Made by a program: the position numbers and the translations under genes. A DNA stretch of 64,000 nt, taken from NCBI RefSeq assembly GCF_900465315.1, contig NZ_UBIX01000016.1; one strand, written 5' to 3'. The notes beneath the pieces are model-generated. The model was not told the origin of the DNA. It saw only the letters and a program-made list of their open reading frames with translations, and ran no database searches. This DNA is from Asaia bogorensis_B. GTDB lineage: Bacteria; Pseudomonadota; Alphaproteobacteria; Acetobacterales; Acetobacteraceae. This document shows positions 36,074 to 44,472 of this stretch, piece after piece. The first letter of the stretch is position 1, and every line of letters begins with the position of its first letter.

Positions 36074-37912
36074 ATGCCCTTTCCCGATACCGTACCGTCT
36101 CTAAGCCGCGCTCTGGCGGCACGCGGTTATGAAACACCGACCGCCGTGCAGGAAGCCGTTCTGCAGCCAGGCCTTGAGACACGGGATCTCCTCGTTTCCG
36201 CACAGACAGGATCGGGCAAGACGGTTGCTTTCGGTCTCGCCTTTGCCCCGACCCTCATTCCCGAGGGCAGTGAGCGCCTTCCCCCCGCCAACAGCCCGCT
36301 CGCTCTGGTGGTTGCACCAACGCGCGAACTGGCCCTGCAGGTGCAGACCGAACTTCAGTGGCTTTATGCCGAGACCGGTGCGCGTATCGTCAGCTGCATT
36401 GGCGGCACGGATGCCCGTCGCGAAGCCCGCAACCTGTCGAACGGTGCCCATATCGTTGTGGGGACGCCAGGCCGCCTGTGCGATCATCTGTCGCGCGGTG
36501 CCCTGAACCTGTCCGATCTGCGCGTGGTCGTGCTGGACGAAGCCGACGAGATGCTCGATCTGGGCTTTCGCGACGAGCTGGAACAGCTTCTGGATGCCGC
36601 GCCGGTCGAACGCCGCACGCTGCTTTTCTCGGCGACCATCGCCAAGGAAATCGCCAATCTGGCGCGCCGCTTCCAGAAGAACGCCGAGCGTATCAACACG
36701 GTCTCCACGTCCAAGCAGCATGATGACATCACGTATAAATGCGTGCTGACAGCGCCGAATGACATCGGTCGCGGTGTCGTCAACGTTCTGCGTTATTACG
36801 AGAGCCCGACCGCCATGCTGTTCTGCAACACCCGCGCCATGGTCGCGCAGGTGCAGGCAGCGCTGGTCGAGCGTGGCTTTGCCTCGGTCGCCATCTCCGG
36901 CGAAATGGGCCAGAACGAGCGTTCGCGCGCCATCGAAGCCCTGCGTTCGGGTGTGGCACGCGTTTGCGTGGCCACCGACGTGGCCGCACGTGGCATCGAC
37001 ATTCCGGCGCTCTCACTCGTGATCCATGCCAATATGCCGAGCGAAGCAGCAACATTGCTGCACCGTTCGGGCCGTACGGGCCGTGCAGGCCGCAAGGGCA
37101 CCTGCGTGGTCATGGTGCCTGTCAGCCAGCGTCGCAAGGCTGAGCGCCTGCTCTCCTTTGCCAAGATCAGCAATGCCGAGTGGGAAAGTGTCCCTTCGGC
37201 GGATGCCATCCTTGAGCAGGACGCCAAGCGCCTGATGGAAGACGAGACGCTTTTCGCGCCGTCGCAGGCCAATGAAGATGCGCTGGCATCGCAGCTGGCA
37301 AATGCGCATGACGCGCATCAGCTCGCAACGGCCCTCGTGCGCCTCTACAAGAGCCGCCTGCCGAGCGTCGAGTCGATCCGTCCGGTCAGCGTTGACGCCC
37401 CTGCCCGTGGCATGCGCGACGATCGTGCACCCCGCGAGTTCACAGGCCGGGTGGACCGTATGGGCGGTGAGTGGTTTAGCCTCGCCATTGGTCGCACCGA
37501 GCGTGCCGACCCGAAATGGCTGGTACCCCTCATCTGCCGCCTGGGTGGTGTGACCAAGAGCGAGATCGGTGCGATCCATATCGACACGGATCACACACTC
37601 TTCGAGATTGCCCTTGACAGCGCCGAGCGTTTCCGCTCCTGCGTTGCCGGTGCTGATGCGGATGAAGCCAAGATCGAGCCGGCTTCCGCCCCGACTGGCC
37701 CTTCCGCCCCGCCGCGTGGCCCGCGCCGCCCGCGTGAGGGTGGCTTTGCTCCCCGTGGCAAGGGTGGCTTCCGTGGTGGTGACCGTGGCGGCGATCGCGG
37801 TGGCGACAGAGGTGAACGTGGTGGTGACAGGGGTGATCGCGGCGACCGCCCTTCATTCCGCAAGGGCAACTCGGTCGGCAACGGCAAGGGCTCGTCGCGC
37901 AAGCGCTATTGA
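36074..37912 (+). CDS. DEAD-box RNA helicase with DbpA-type RNA-binding domain
   Basis: A 612-residue helicase close to DeaD/CsdA. RecA1 carries the Q motif, A-Q-T-G-S-G-K-T, P-T-R-E-L-A, V-L-D-E-A-D-E-M-L and S-A-T; RecA2 carries A-R-G-I-D-I-P and H-R-S-G-R-T-G-R-A-G. A DbpA-like domain follows (about 460-530; G-R-V-D-R-M-G-G-E-W-F) and an RGG/GGDRGG-rich basic tail ends the protein. It probably unwinds RNA during ribosome assembly or cold adaptation. The ATG at 36074 is preferred over an upstream TTG at 36059. Confidence 0.93.
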   Translation: MPFPDTVPSLSRALAARGYETPTAVQEAVLQPGLETRDLLVSAQTGSGKTVAFGLAFAPTLIPEGSERLPPANSPLALVVAPTRELALQVQTELQWLYAETGARIVSCIGGTDARREARNLSNGAHIVVGTPGRLCDHLSRGALNLSDLRVVVLDEADEMLDLGFRDELEQLLDAAPVERRTLLFSATIAKEIANLARRFQKNAERINTVSTSKQHDDITYKCVLTAPNDIGRGVVNVLRYYESPTAMLFCNTRAMVAQVQAALVERGFASVAISGEMGQNERSRAIEALRSGVARVCVATDVAARGIDIPALSLVIHANMPSEAATLLHRSGRTGRAGRKGTCVVMVPVSQRRKAERLLSFAKISNAEWESVPSADAILEQDAKRLMEDETLFAPSQANEDALASQLANAHDAHQLATALVRLYKSRLPSVESIRPVSVDAPARGMRDDRAPREFTGRVDRMGGEWFSLAIGRTERADPKWLVPLICRLGGVTKSEIGAIHIDTDHTLFEIALDSAERFRSCVAGADADEAKIEPASAPTGPSAPPRGPRRPREGGFAPRGKGGFRGGDRGGDRGGDRGERGGDRGDRGDRPSFRKGNSVGNGKGSSRKRY

Positions 37913-37990
37913 TCAGATAAGAAGCGTTCGTCCGGGCGGTTGTGCCACCGGGCGACGGCTCTCGCGATCTGACGGGATTCTGTCCCGCTG

Positions 37991-38015
37991 CACCCCGCCT
38001 TGCGCGGGGTGTTTT
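37991..38015 (+). terminator. intrinsic terminator after the helicase
   Basis: CACCCCGC pairs with GCGGGGTG around a CTTGC loop, followed by TTTT, 78 bases after the helicase stop. It is a typical Rho-independent terminator. Confidence 0.8.
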
Positions 38016-38060
38016 GCGTCAAGGGGCCTGATTTTGCGCCCATGATTTGAGGCGACTTCG

Positions 38061-38083
38061 TTGTTGCAATTAAATTGCAACAA
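38061..38083. promoter_or_regulatory. 23-bp perfect palindrome upstream of bfr
   Basis: TTGTTGCAATT and AATTGCAACAA form 11-base arms around a single A, 174 bases upstream of the bfr start. There is no T-run, so an operator for a dimeric regulator is more likely than a terminator. The TTGCAAT core resembles sites of Fur/Mur-type regulators in alphaproteobacteria, but the factor is not established here. Confidence 0.55.
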
Positions 38084-38106
38084 CATTTACTGACTCCACA
38101 CCAATA

Positions 38107-38123
38107 GAGAGAGTCATTCTCAA
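38107..38123 (+). promoter_or_regulatory. candidate iron-box upstream of bfr
   Basis: GAGAGAGT-C-ATTCTCAA keeps one complete half-site (ATTCTCAA) and most of the other half of the palindrome found upstream of bfd. It lies 133 bases before the bfr ATG, probably in the promoter. Confidence 0.45.
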
Positions 38124-38256
38124 CTTCGATACTTCAATACTGATCAACGTTATTTCTATTGCACCCGCTTCTTTTCCATGCTTGAACAGCGTCACACAGC
38201 CTGCGGGGAGTGGCCATGCGCCCCTCCTGCGTGCAGGACAGAAAAAGGAGCCAACC

Positions 38257-38748
38257 ATGCTTAAAGATCCGAAGGTTATCGAGCATCTGAACATCCAGCT
38301 CACCAATGAGCTGACGGCCATCAACCAGTATTTCCTTCATGCCCGCACCCTGAATCACTGGGGTGTCACCAAGCTGGGCAAGAAGGAATATGACGAATCC
38401 ATCGAAGAGATGCGTCATGCCGACTGGCTGATCGAGCGCATCCTGTATCTGGGTGGCCTGCCGAACGTGCAGCGTCTGAACCAGATCCTCGTGGGTGAAA
38501 GCGTTGAGGAAATCCTTGCCTGCGATCTCAAGCTTGAAGAAAAGGCGCTGGCCGATCTGCGCGAAGGTATCGCCTATTGCGAAAGCGTGCGCGATTACGT
38601 GTCACGTGATCTGCTGATCCGTATCCTCGCCAATGAGGAAGAGCATGAAGATTTCATCGACCGTCAGTTCGATCTGATCAAGCAGGTTGGTATCCAGCGC
38701 TACATCACGCTGAACTCCTCGCCGGCTCCCGACCAGACCGCCGAGTAA
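38257..38748 (+). CDS. bfr: bacterioferritin
   Basis: A 163-residue four-helix protein that forms a 24-subunit iron-storage shell. All ferroxidase ligands are present: Glu 18, Glu 51, His 54, Glu 94, Glu 127 and His 130, and the haem ligand is Met 52. The ATG at 38257 is fixed by AAGGAG six bases upstream. It ends 55 bases before a strong terminator and lies next to its release ferredoxin, encoded on the other strand. Iron-box-like palindromes precede both genes. Confidence 0.97.
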   Translation: MLKDPKVIEHLNIQLTNELTAINQYFLHARTLNHWGVTKLGKKEYDESIEEMRHADWLIERILYLGGLPNVQRLNQILVGESVEEILACDLKLEEKALADLREGIAYCESVRDYVSRDLLIRILANEEEHEDFIDRQFDLIKQVGIQRYITLNSSPAPDQTAE

Positions 38749-38803
38749 GACAGAACCGGATACACCTGCCCCGGGCTTGCCCGCACAGGACCCCGGAAAC
38801 GGA

Positions 38804-38836
38804 AAAACCCGTCAGCGCAGGCTGGCGGGTTTTTTT
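38804..38836 (+). terminator. intrinsic terminator after bfr
   Basis: CCCGTCAGC pairs with GCTGGCGGG (one G-T pair) around a GCAG loop, with an A-run before and a run of seven T after. It is a strong Rho-independent terminator, and the flanking A-tract could also serve the minus strand. Confidence 0.9.
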
Positions 38837-38931
38837 AATGGCCGGTCGGGTGTGTCCGGCCCCCTATACGCAGATCGACAAGCCTGCCGATATGACGGCC
38901 CATCAGCGCAGCCAGGTGCAAGCGCCCTCAC

Positions 38932-39162
38932 TCAGGCGTAAGCGGCGTTGCCAGCACCCTGATCGACCGTGTTGAAGGCCATCGCGGCCTCTTTTCTCTC
39001 GCGCAGCAGACTACGCAGGGCGCACACCACGCCGGGCACGCAATTGCCGCACTGGGCCTTGCACCCCTTGGAGGCATAGACCTCCCGCGCGCGCGAGGCC
39101 CCCCTGTTTACGGCGTCAGCGATATCATGATTGGTCAGGGCGTTACACGAACAGACGATCAT
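38932..39162 (-). CDS. bfd: bacterioferritin-associated ferredoxin
   Basis: A 76-residue [2Fe-2S] protein that reduces bacterioferritin haem to release stored iron. The four ligands are Cys 4, Cys 6, Cys 38 and Cys 41, giving C-x-C-x31-C-x2-C as in Bfd. The ATG at 39162 is chosen because the conserved M-I-V-C-S-C start is there; the frame is open upstream but through the operator region. It is convergent with bfr, separated by the terminator. Confidence 0.9.
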   Translation of the reverse strand: MIVCSCNALTNHDIADAVNRGASRAREVYASKGCKAQCGNCVPGVVCALRSLLRERKEAAMAFNTVDQGAGNAAYA

Positions 39163-39201
39163 CAGCCATTCCACTTCAGAACGGCGCGACCCTAACAGCG
39201 T

Positions 39202-39218
39202 TTGAGAATAATTCTCAA
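39202..39218 (-). promoter_or_regulatory. perfect Fur-box-like palindrome upstream of bfd
   Basis: TTGAGAAT-A-ATTCTCAA is a perfect 8-1-8 inverted repeat 40 bases upstream of the bfd start. It matches the form of Fur-family operators. A related, less perfect copy precedes bfr. Iron-dependent control of the pair is inferred. Confidence 0.7.
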
Positions 39219-39276
39219 TGATAAATTGCGAGTGATTCTTAAAAAACATATCACAGCGGTGTCAGAGCTTGCCTGT

Positions 39277-40323
39277 TCAGCTCAGCAGGCGACCAATCAC
39301 ACGGGCCGTGTAATCCACCACAGGCACGATCCGCCCGTAATTGAGTCGTGTCGGGCCAATCACCCCGATGGCACCGACAATGCGATTCGTCTCGTTGCGC
39401 GCCGGTGCCACGACCATCGATACGCCCGACATGCCAAAAAACCCGCTCTCGGCTCCGATATAGATCCGGACACCGTCCGATTCCTGGGCCAGCTGGAGCA
39501 GGCGCAGCATCGTTTCCTGCGCCTCCAGACGCTCAAAGAGCATCTGGATGGTCGTGAGTTTCTCGATTTCGGTGATGTCGGTCAGCAGATTGCCCTGCCC
39601 GCGCAGATAGAGCGTGCCATGCTGCTCATCCCACATCGCAAGGCCGCTCTCGATCACGCTGGTCGCCAGCACATCCAGATCAGAGCGGTTCTGCTGTAAA
39701 TTCTCCGAGACGCGCTGGCGCAAGGCACTCAGTGTTACATCGCCAAGCAGGGAGTTGAGATAATTGCCCGCCTCGACAAGGGCTGACGGCGGCAGACCCG
39801 GTGGCGTTTCGATCACGCGGTTCTCGACCTGACCATCGGCTGCCACAAGGATCACCAAAGCCTTGCCCGGACCGAGCGCGACGAATTCGATATGCTTGAG
39901 GGCGCCATCGCCCTTGGGGGCCAGAACCAGACCCGCTGCTGCCGAAAGCCCTGAAAGCATGGAAGAAGCCTCAGCCAGCGTCTCCTGCATGGATCGCCCC
40001 TTGAGCGCCAGACGCCCGGCAATCTGGGCGCGCTCCAGTTCATCGAGCGCGCCGAACTGCAACAGGCCATCCACGAATAGTCGCACGCCTTTCTCGGTGG
40101 GCAGGCGACCCGCCGAGACATGGGGGCTGAACAGTAATCCGGCCTGGGTTAACTCCGCCATGACATTGCGTATTGTCGCGGGAGAAAGCGATGGCGTCAG
40201 GCGCTGGGCAAGCGTTTTGCTGGCCACGGGATCACCCGTCTCCATGTATTGCTCGACAATCTCGCGCAGCACATTAGCCGACCGGGCATCCATGCCACCC
40301 GGCAGGTTTGAAAGATCGATCAT
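39277..40323 (-). CDS. hrcA: heat-inducible transcription repressor HrcA
   Basis: A 348-residue repressor of heat-shock chaperone genes that binds CIRCE elements. The winged-helix N-terminus (L-R-E-I-V-E-Q-Y, L-S-P-A-T-I-R-N-V-M-A-E-L) and the G-R-L-P-T-E-K-G motif are present, followed by the GAF-like dimer domain. ATG 40323 is preferred because GGGGCAGGG precedes it. grpE, its frequent neighbour, is not adjacent, and I saw no CIRCE element in the window. It is divergent from the MOSC gene. Confidence 0.93.
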   Translation of the reverse strand: MIDLSNLPGGMDARSANVLREIVEQYMETGDPVASKTLAQRLTPSLSPATIRNVMAELTQAGLLFSPHVSAGRLPTEKGVRLFVDGLLQFGALDELERAQIAGRLALKGRSMQETLAEASSMLSGLSAAAGLVLAPKGDGALKHIEFVALGPGKALVILVAADGQVENRVIETPPGLPPSALVEAGNYLNSLLGDVTLSALRQRVSENLQQNRSDLDVLATSVIESGLAMWDEQHGTLYLRGQGNLLTDITEIEKLTTIQMLFERLEAQETMLRLLQLAQESDGVRIYIGAESGFFGMSGVSMVVAPARNETNRIVGAIGVIGPTRLNYGRIVPVVDYTARVIGRLLS

Positions 40324-40424
40324 GCCCTGCCCCTTTTTCCGACGCGCAGCTGGCTTCCTGTCACCGTCCCGAGCGACTAGACCTGTCACGACGTGTCCTG
40401 TCCATCCGCTTCGGAGTCGTGCCG

Positions 40425-41213
40425 ATGACCCGCCTTGCAGCCTTATATATCCATCCTGTCAAAAGCCTGCACCGGGTTGATATGACGGCACTCGAACTCG
40501 ACCCCTGGGGGCCGCGTGGCGACCGACGCTGGCTCGTGGTTGCGCCGGATGGGCGCTTCATGACGCAGCGCCAGCATCCGGCCATGGCACGCATCCTGAC
40601 GGCGTTAAACGGTGAGACACTTCACCTGACCGGTAGCGACGGCTCGGAACTGAGGATCGATCCGCCTGCCCCTCAGGCACCCGCAATGACGGTGAGCGTC
40701 TGGAAGGACCATGCCATTGCGGCACGGGATGCCGGAGACGAGGCTGCGGCATGGCTGAGCGCTATTCTCGGCACAGCGTGCAGGCTCGTGCATATGGCCG
40801 ACCCGGCCCATGCCAGACCGACCGATTTTGGTAGCGTGAGCTTTGCAGACGGGTTTCCCCTGCTCGTCACCAACACGGCGTCACTCGACGACCTCAACGC
40901 CCGTCTTGATCAGCCCGTGCCGATGGAGCGTTTCAGGCCCAATATCGTCATCGAGACCGATCAGCCCTGGGCTGAGGATGAATGGCGCTCCATCCGGATC
41001 GGTACAGTTGAACTCGACCTGGTCAAACCCTGCAGCCGCTGCATCGTCACCACCATCGATCAGGAGAGCGGGACGATTCCTGTTCCGCGCGAGCCACTCA
41101 AGACCATGACCGGATTTCGCCACCGTCCCGGTGGAGTCATGTTCGGCCAGAATGCGGTCATCCGCCACGCAGGGACCATCCGACTTGGGGATGCGGTTGA
41201 ACTGATCGACTGA
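40425..41213 (+). CDS. MOSC-domain protein (YcbX/mARC-like)
   Basis: A 262-residue molybdenum-cofactor-binding protein. The MOSC_N part begins L-Y-I-H-P-V-K-S and has G-P-R-G-D-R-R-W-L. The C-terminal MOSC domain has F-R-P-N-I-V and K-P-C-S-R-C, with the cysteine that binds Mo. YcbX-type proteins reduce N-hydroxylated compounds; the ferredoxin extension of E. coli YcbX is absent, so it needs a separate electron donor. ATG 40425 follows GGAG. Confidence 0.85.
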   Translation: MTRLAALYIHPVKSLHRVDMTALELDPWGPRGDRRWLVVAPDGRFMTQRQHPAMARILTALNGETLHLTGSDGSELRIDPPAPQAPAMTVSVWKDHAIAARDAGDEAAAWLSAILGTACRLVHMADPAHARPTDFGSVSFADGFPLLVTNTASLDDLNARLDQPVPMERFRPNIVIETDQPWAEDEWRSIRIGTVELDLVKPCSRCIVTTIDQESGTIPVPREPLKTMTGFRHRPGGVMFGQNAVIRHAGTIRLGDAVELID

Positions 41214-41439
41214 GCGGGTCGGCTGGGCACGACGCCGCGCCCGGTCATCCTGACAATCTGCCCCTGGTCGGAGGACGCGTGCCCCCCCCGTTGCCTTGGG
41301 TGATGGCGGTGACGGCAGGGTCCCGGACGGACCTGACCCGCATGATTCTGCCTTGTCATTCGGCTTTGTCATTCAGGGCCCCAGGCGCTAAAGCTGCACC
41401 CGACCGCATCTTCTGCGCTTGAAACGAGGAAAACGCTCC

Positions 41440-42201
41440 ATGTCCAGCACCCGCCCTTCAGGCCGCAAGGCCGACGAGAACCGCGTCGTTTCCATCGAGC
41501 CGGGCTTTGCCCGCCATGCCGAGGGCTCCGTGCTGATCCGCGTGGGTGGCACCGAGGTTCTTTGTGCAGCCTCGATCGAAAACCGCGTGCCGCCTTTCCT
41601 GCGTGGTCAGGGGCAGGGCTGGATTACCGCGGAATACGGCATGCTGCCGCGCGCGACGCATACCCGTGGCAACCGTGAAGCGGCCAAGGGCAAGCAGTCG
41701 GGCCGTACGCAGGAAATCCAGCGCCTTATCGGCCGCGCCCTGCGCGCCTGTGTGGACCTGCGTGCCCTGGGCGAGATGACCATCACGCTCGATTGCGACG
41801 TGCTCAATGCCGATGGTGGTACGCGCTGCGCCGCCATCACAGGCGCCTGGGTGGCGCTTGCCATTGCTCTCGACAAGCAGATCAAGGCTGGTGTGCTCAA
41901 GCGCTCGCCCCTGCGTGCGCAGGTGGCTGCGGTCTCTTGCGGCCTGACCGATGCCGGCGCTGTGCTGGATCTCGATTACATCGAAGACAGCTCAGCCCAG
42001 GCCGATACGAATTTCGTTCTGACCAGCGAAGGCGGCATTGTCGAAATTCAGGGCACGGCAGAAGACGCACCGTTCAGCGAGAGCGAATTCGCCTCGCTGA
42101 TGGCGCTTGCCAAGCTGGGCACGTCGCGCCTGTTCGTTGCCCAGCGCGAGGCGCTTGAGAGCGTGACAAACAGCAGCGCTGCAAACGGAAAAACGGCGTG
42201 A
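41440..42201 (+). CDS. rph: ribonuclease PH
   Basis: A 253-residue phosphorolytic 3'-5' exoribonuclease that trims tRNA 3' ends. It has the S-G-R-K/R-A-D-E-N-R start, the R-G-Q-G-Q-G-W-I-T-A-E-Y-G-M-L-P core and the R-T-Q-E-I-Q-R-L-I-G-R-A-L-R helix. ATG 41440 is preceded by GAGGA. It overlaps rdgB by 4 bases (GTGA), an order common in proteobacteria. Confidence 0.96.
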   Translation: MSSTRPSGRKADENRVVSIEPGFARHAEGSVLIRVGGTEVLCAASIENRVPPFLRGQGQGWITAEYGMLPRATHTRGNREAAKGKQSGRTQEIQRLIGRALRACVDLRALGEMTITLDCDVLNADGGTRCAAITGAWVALAIALDKQIKAGVLKRSPLRAQVAAVSCGLTDAGAVLDLDYIEDSSAQADTNFVLTSEGGIVEIQGTAEDAPFSESEFASLMALAKLGTSRLFVAQREALESVTNSSAANGKTA

Positions 42202-42845
42202 GCAGCGCGGCACCAGCCGACGTGACCGAGCCCGGCCAGCGGGTTCTCAGGCGGGGCGAGCGCGTTGTGCTCGCCAGCCACAACAAGGGCAAGCTGGCCG
42301 AATTCCGGGTTCTGCTGGCCGATAGCGGCATCGAGATCGTCTCGGCGGCCGAACTCTCTTTGCCCGAGCCGGAAGAGACGGCTGACAGTTTCGAGGGCAA
42401 TGCCGCCATCAAGGCACTCACGGCAGCGCGCGCGACGGGACTGCCTGCCCTGTCTGATGATTCCGGCTTCTGCGTCAGCGCCCTTGGAGGGCGTCCCGGC
42501 GTCTATTCAGCCCGCTGGGCCGGCCCGGGTGGTGACATGCAGGTGGCCATGCAGCGCGTTCATGACGAAATGAACGACGCGGCCGATCGCTCGGCCTCCT
42601 TCGTGGCTGTGCTCTGCGTTGCCTGGCCGGATGGTGTTACACGCTTTGCTGAGGGCCGTTGCGAAGGGGCGGTCTGCTGGCCGCCACGCGGCGCGCAGGG
42701 CCATGGTTACGACCCGATTTTTATCCCCGAAGGTGATTGCCGCAGTTTTGCCGAACTCTCGGCAGAAGAAAAGAACGCGACCAGCCATAGAGGTCGTGCG
42801 TTGGCCCGGTTTCTGGAGACCTGCGTCGCACCCGATGGCGACTGA
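42198..42845 (+). CDS. rdgB: dITP/XTP pyrophosphatase (HAM1 family)
   Basis: A 215-residue house-cleaning enzyme that hydrolyses ITP, XTP and dITP to monophosphates. The S-H-N-K-G-K-L-A-E-F nucleotide site, the acidic A-L-S-D-D-S-G-F-C-V and the G-H-G-Y-D-P-I-F motif are present. The GTG start overlaps the rph stop; no later ATG would keep the N-terminal strand. A secreted-protein gene follows after 21 bases. Confidence 0.95.
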   Translation: MSSAAPADVTEPGQRVLRRGERVVLASHNKGKLAEFRVLLADSGIEIVSAAELSLPEPEETADSFEGNAAIKALTAARATGLPALSDDSGFCVSALGGRPGVYSARWAGPGGDMQVAMQRVHDEMNDAADRSASFVAVLCVAWPDGVTRFAEGRCEGAVCWPPRGAQGHGYDPIFIPEGDCRSFAELSAEEKNATSHRGRALARFLETCVAPDGD

Positions 42846-42866
42846 ATTCCAACAGGAGTACCCGTC

Positions 42867-43583
42867 ATGAAGAAAGGCTTGTTCCTTTTTCCGGCCTGCG
42901 CCCTCGCCTCCTTTGTGGCGGCAGCCCATGCGGCGCCCGTTTTCGATCCGACCGGCTTTGACCTGCGTGAAACAAAGGCCTTCAGCATGTCGGTGCTGCC
43001 CGCCACTGCACTGGGGCAGCCCAAGGCCGATGCCCCATATCGTCTGACGCCGGGCGGCATTGCCCTGAGCAGTGAAGCGCGCAAGCCAACGGCCTATCAC
43101 GCGCGCCAGCCACGAACGGAGTTTTCCGAATCCCGTCCCTGGCGTGTGGCTGACGCCGAAGCCATGCTCGATGCGACGATTCATATCGATCGTTTCCCCA
43201 AAAGCGGCAATGTCGTGTTGGCCGAACTGACCGCCGATGAGGATGCGACCCCGATCCTGCGCATTCTGGTTGATGGCGACCGTCTGGTGCTGCATGGCCA
43301 GATCGACAATGCGCCAGAAAATGGCGTTGTGCTCGGCACGCTGGACGACACCCACACTGCTCATATCGTGCTTCACACACGCCCTGACGGCATGATGACA
43401 GTAGCGGCCAACGGAACGCCCAGCACATTCCGCCTGTCACCTCAGGCGATGGCAATCCCTGTGATGTTCCGCACCGGCGCCCACGCGATCAATGATATTG
43501 GCACGACGCCAGACCAGATTGCGGTGACACTCACAGGTCTGAGCGTTCATCATGGTGCCGCGCAATCAGGCCTTCGCTCGTAG
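42867..43583 (+). CDS. exported protein with lyase-7-like jelly-roll features
   Basis: A 238-residue protein with a signal peptide (cleavage near A-H-A, residue 22). The mature sequence is beta-rich; segments such as R-I-L-V-D-G-D-R-L-V-L-H-G-Q and the following strands resemble the concanavalin-like fold of polysaccharide lyase family 7. The catalytic residues of that family cannot be placed with confidence. The ATG lies 21 bases after rdgB, so it may be read from that operon. Its 3' end overlaps the convergent LysE gene by 18 bases. Confidence 0.5.
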   Translation: MKKGLFLFPACALASFVAAAHAAPVFDPTGFDLRETKAFSMSVLPATALGQPKADAPYRLTPGGIALSSEARKPTAYHARQPRTEFSESRPWRVADAEAMLDATIHIDRFPKSGNVVLAELTADEDATPILRILVDGDRLVLHGQIDNAPENGVVLGTLDDTHTAHIVLHTRPDGMMTVAANGTPSTFRLSPQAMAIPVMFRTGAHAINDIGTTPDQIAVTLTGLSVHHGAAQSGLRS

Positions 43584-44195
43584 GATCACGATCCCGAAGG
43601 CGACAAACACGATGGCGGTCAGACGGTTGAAAGCCCGCCTGACCGGCCGGCGCGACAGAAAGCGCGAGAGTGACCGGCCGCCGAGGCCGTAGAGTGTGAG
43701 CCACAACCCGTCCGAGAAAAGATAGGTCACAACCAGTATGCCGAATTGCGGCAGAACCGGCTGATGATGATCAATGAATTGCGGGAAGAAGGCAGCCGCG
43801 AAAAGCAGTAATTTGGGGTTGCTGATACCGACCAGAAACCCTGTGCGGTACAGTGCCCAACGGCTGACCTGCAGCGGGGCTCCTGAGGTCTCTCCGGGGG
43901 GATCGGGTGAATCACTCGCTCGCCATGCCTTGATTCCCAGAAAAATCAGATAGCCCGCGCCAGCGTAGCGGATAATATCGAACAGCCGGGGCATGGCGAT
44001 CAGAATCGCGCCAATACCCATGACGGACAGTACAAGCGCCAGCAGTAGCGCAGTGATACACCCGGCCATGGCCGCAAGGCTGCGGCGGAAACCCACCTGA
44101 ACACTCCGGCCCAGGGCGTGCATCATATTTGGGCCGGGTGTTGCCGAGATGAAAAAGACGGTGACTACGAAAAGCCACCATGTCTGAAGGGTCAT
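43566..44195 (-). CDS. LysE/RhtB-family amino acid exporter
   Basis: A 209-residue protein with six predicted membrane helices. The N-terminal P-G-P-N motif (after S-A-T) and the G-F-L-V-G-I-S-N-P-K segment are typical of the LysE/RhtB superfamily exporting amino acids or homoserine lactones. Start taken at ATG 44195, with ATG 44207 as the alternative. The substrate is unknown. Confidence 0.85.
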   Translation of the reverse strand: MTLQTWWLFVVTVFFISATPGPNMMHALGRSVQVGFRRSLAAMAGCITALLLALVLSVMGIGAILIAMPRLFDIIRYAGAGYLIFLGIKAWRASDSPDPPGETSGAPLQVSRWALYRTGFLVGISNPKLLLFAAAFFPQFIDHHQPVLPQFGILVVTYLFSDGLWLTLYGLGGRSLSRFLSRRPVRRAFNRLTAIVFVAFGIVILRAKA

Positions 44196-44378
44196 GCGAG
44201 GTCCCATCACGGATTTGGGCGTTGGTGCGAAGCGCAAGGATAACGGAGTACGCGCGCGCACCAAGCGCAAAGATCATCGCCGGGAAATCAGTGCTGACAG
44301 GGTGGCTCGAGGGACTGGGCGCAGGCACGCCCCACAAGTAACGCAACAAGGGCTGATGGATAACCGGCGATCATAAGC

Positions 44379-44406
44379 TTCAGGTCTCTCACAATCAGAC
44401 CTTGAA
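44379..44406. repeat. imperfect hairpin between the ABC and LysE genes
   Basis: TTCAGGTCT and AGACCTTGAA pair with one bulge over a 9-base loop, in the 277-base gap after the ABC exporter stop. There is no T-run. Its role is unknown. Confidence 0.3.
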
Positions 44407-44472
44407 CCACCGCGATCTGACACGGCCGTATCAGGATATTGCTTGCGTCCACTGTGGAGGGGGGCAGCGCCC

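Noticed and set aside
39150..40450. CIRCE operator near hrcA
   Set aside because: No TTAGCACTC-N9-GAGTGCTAA-like repeat was found upstream of hrcA.
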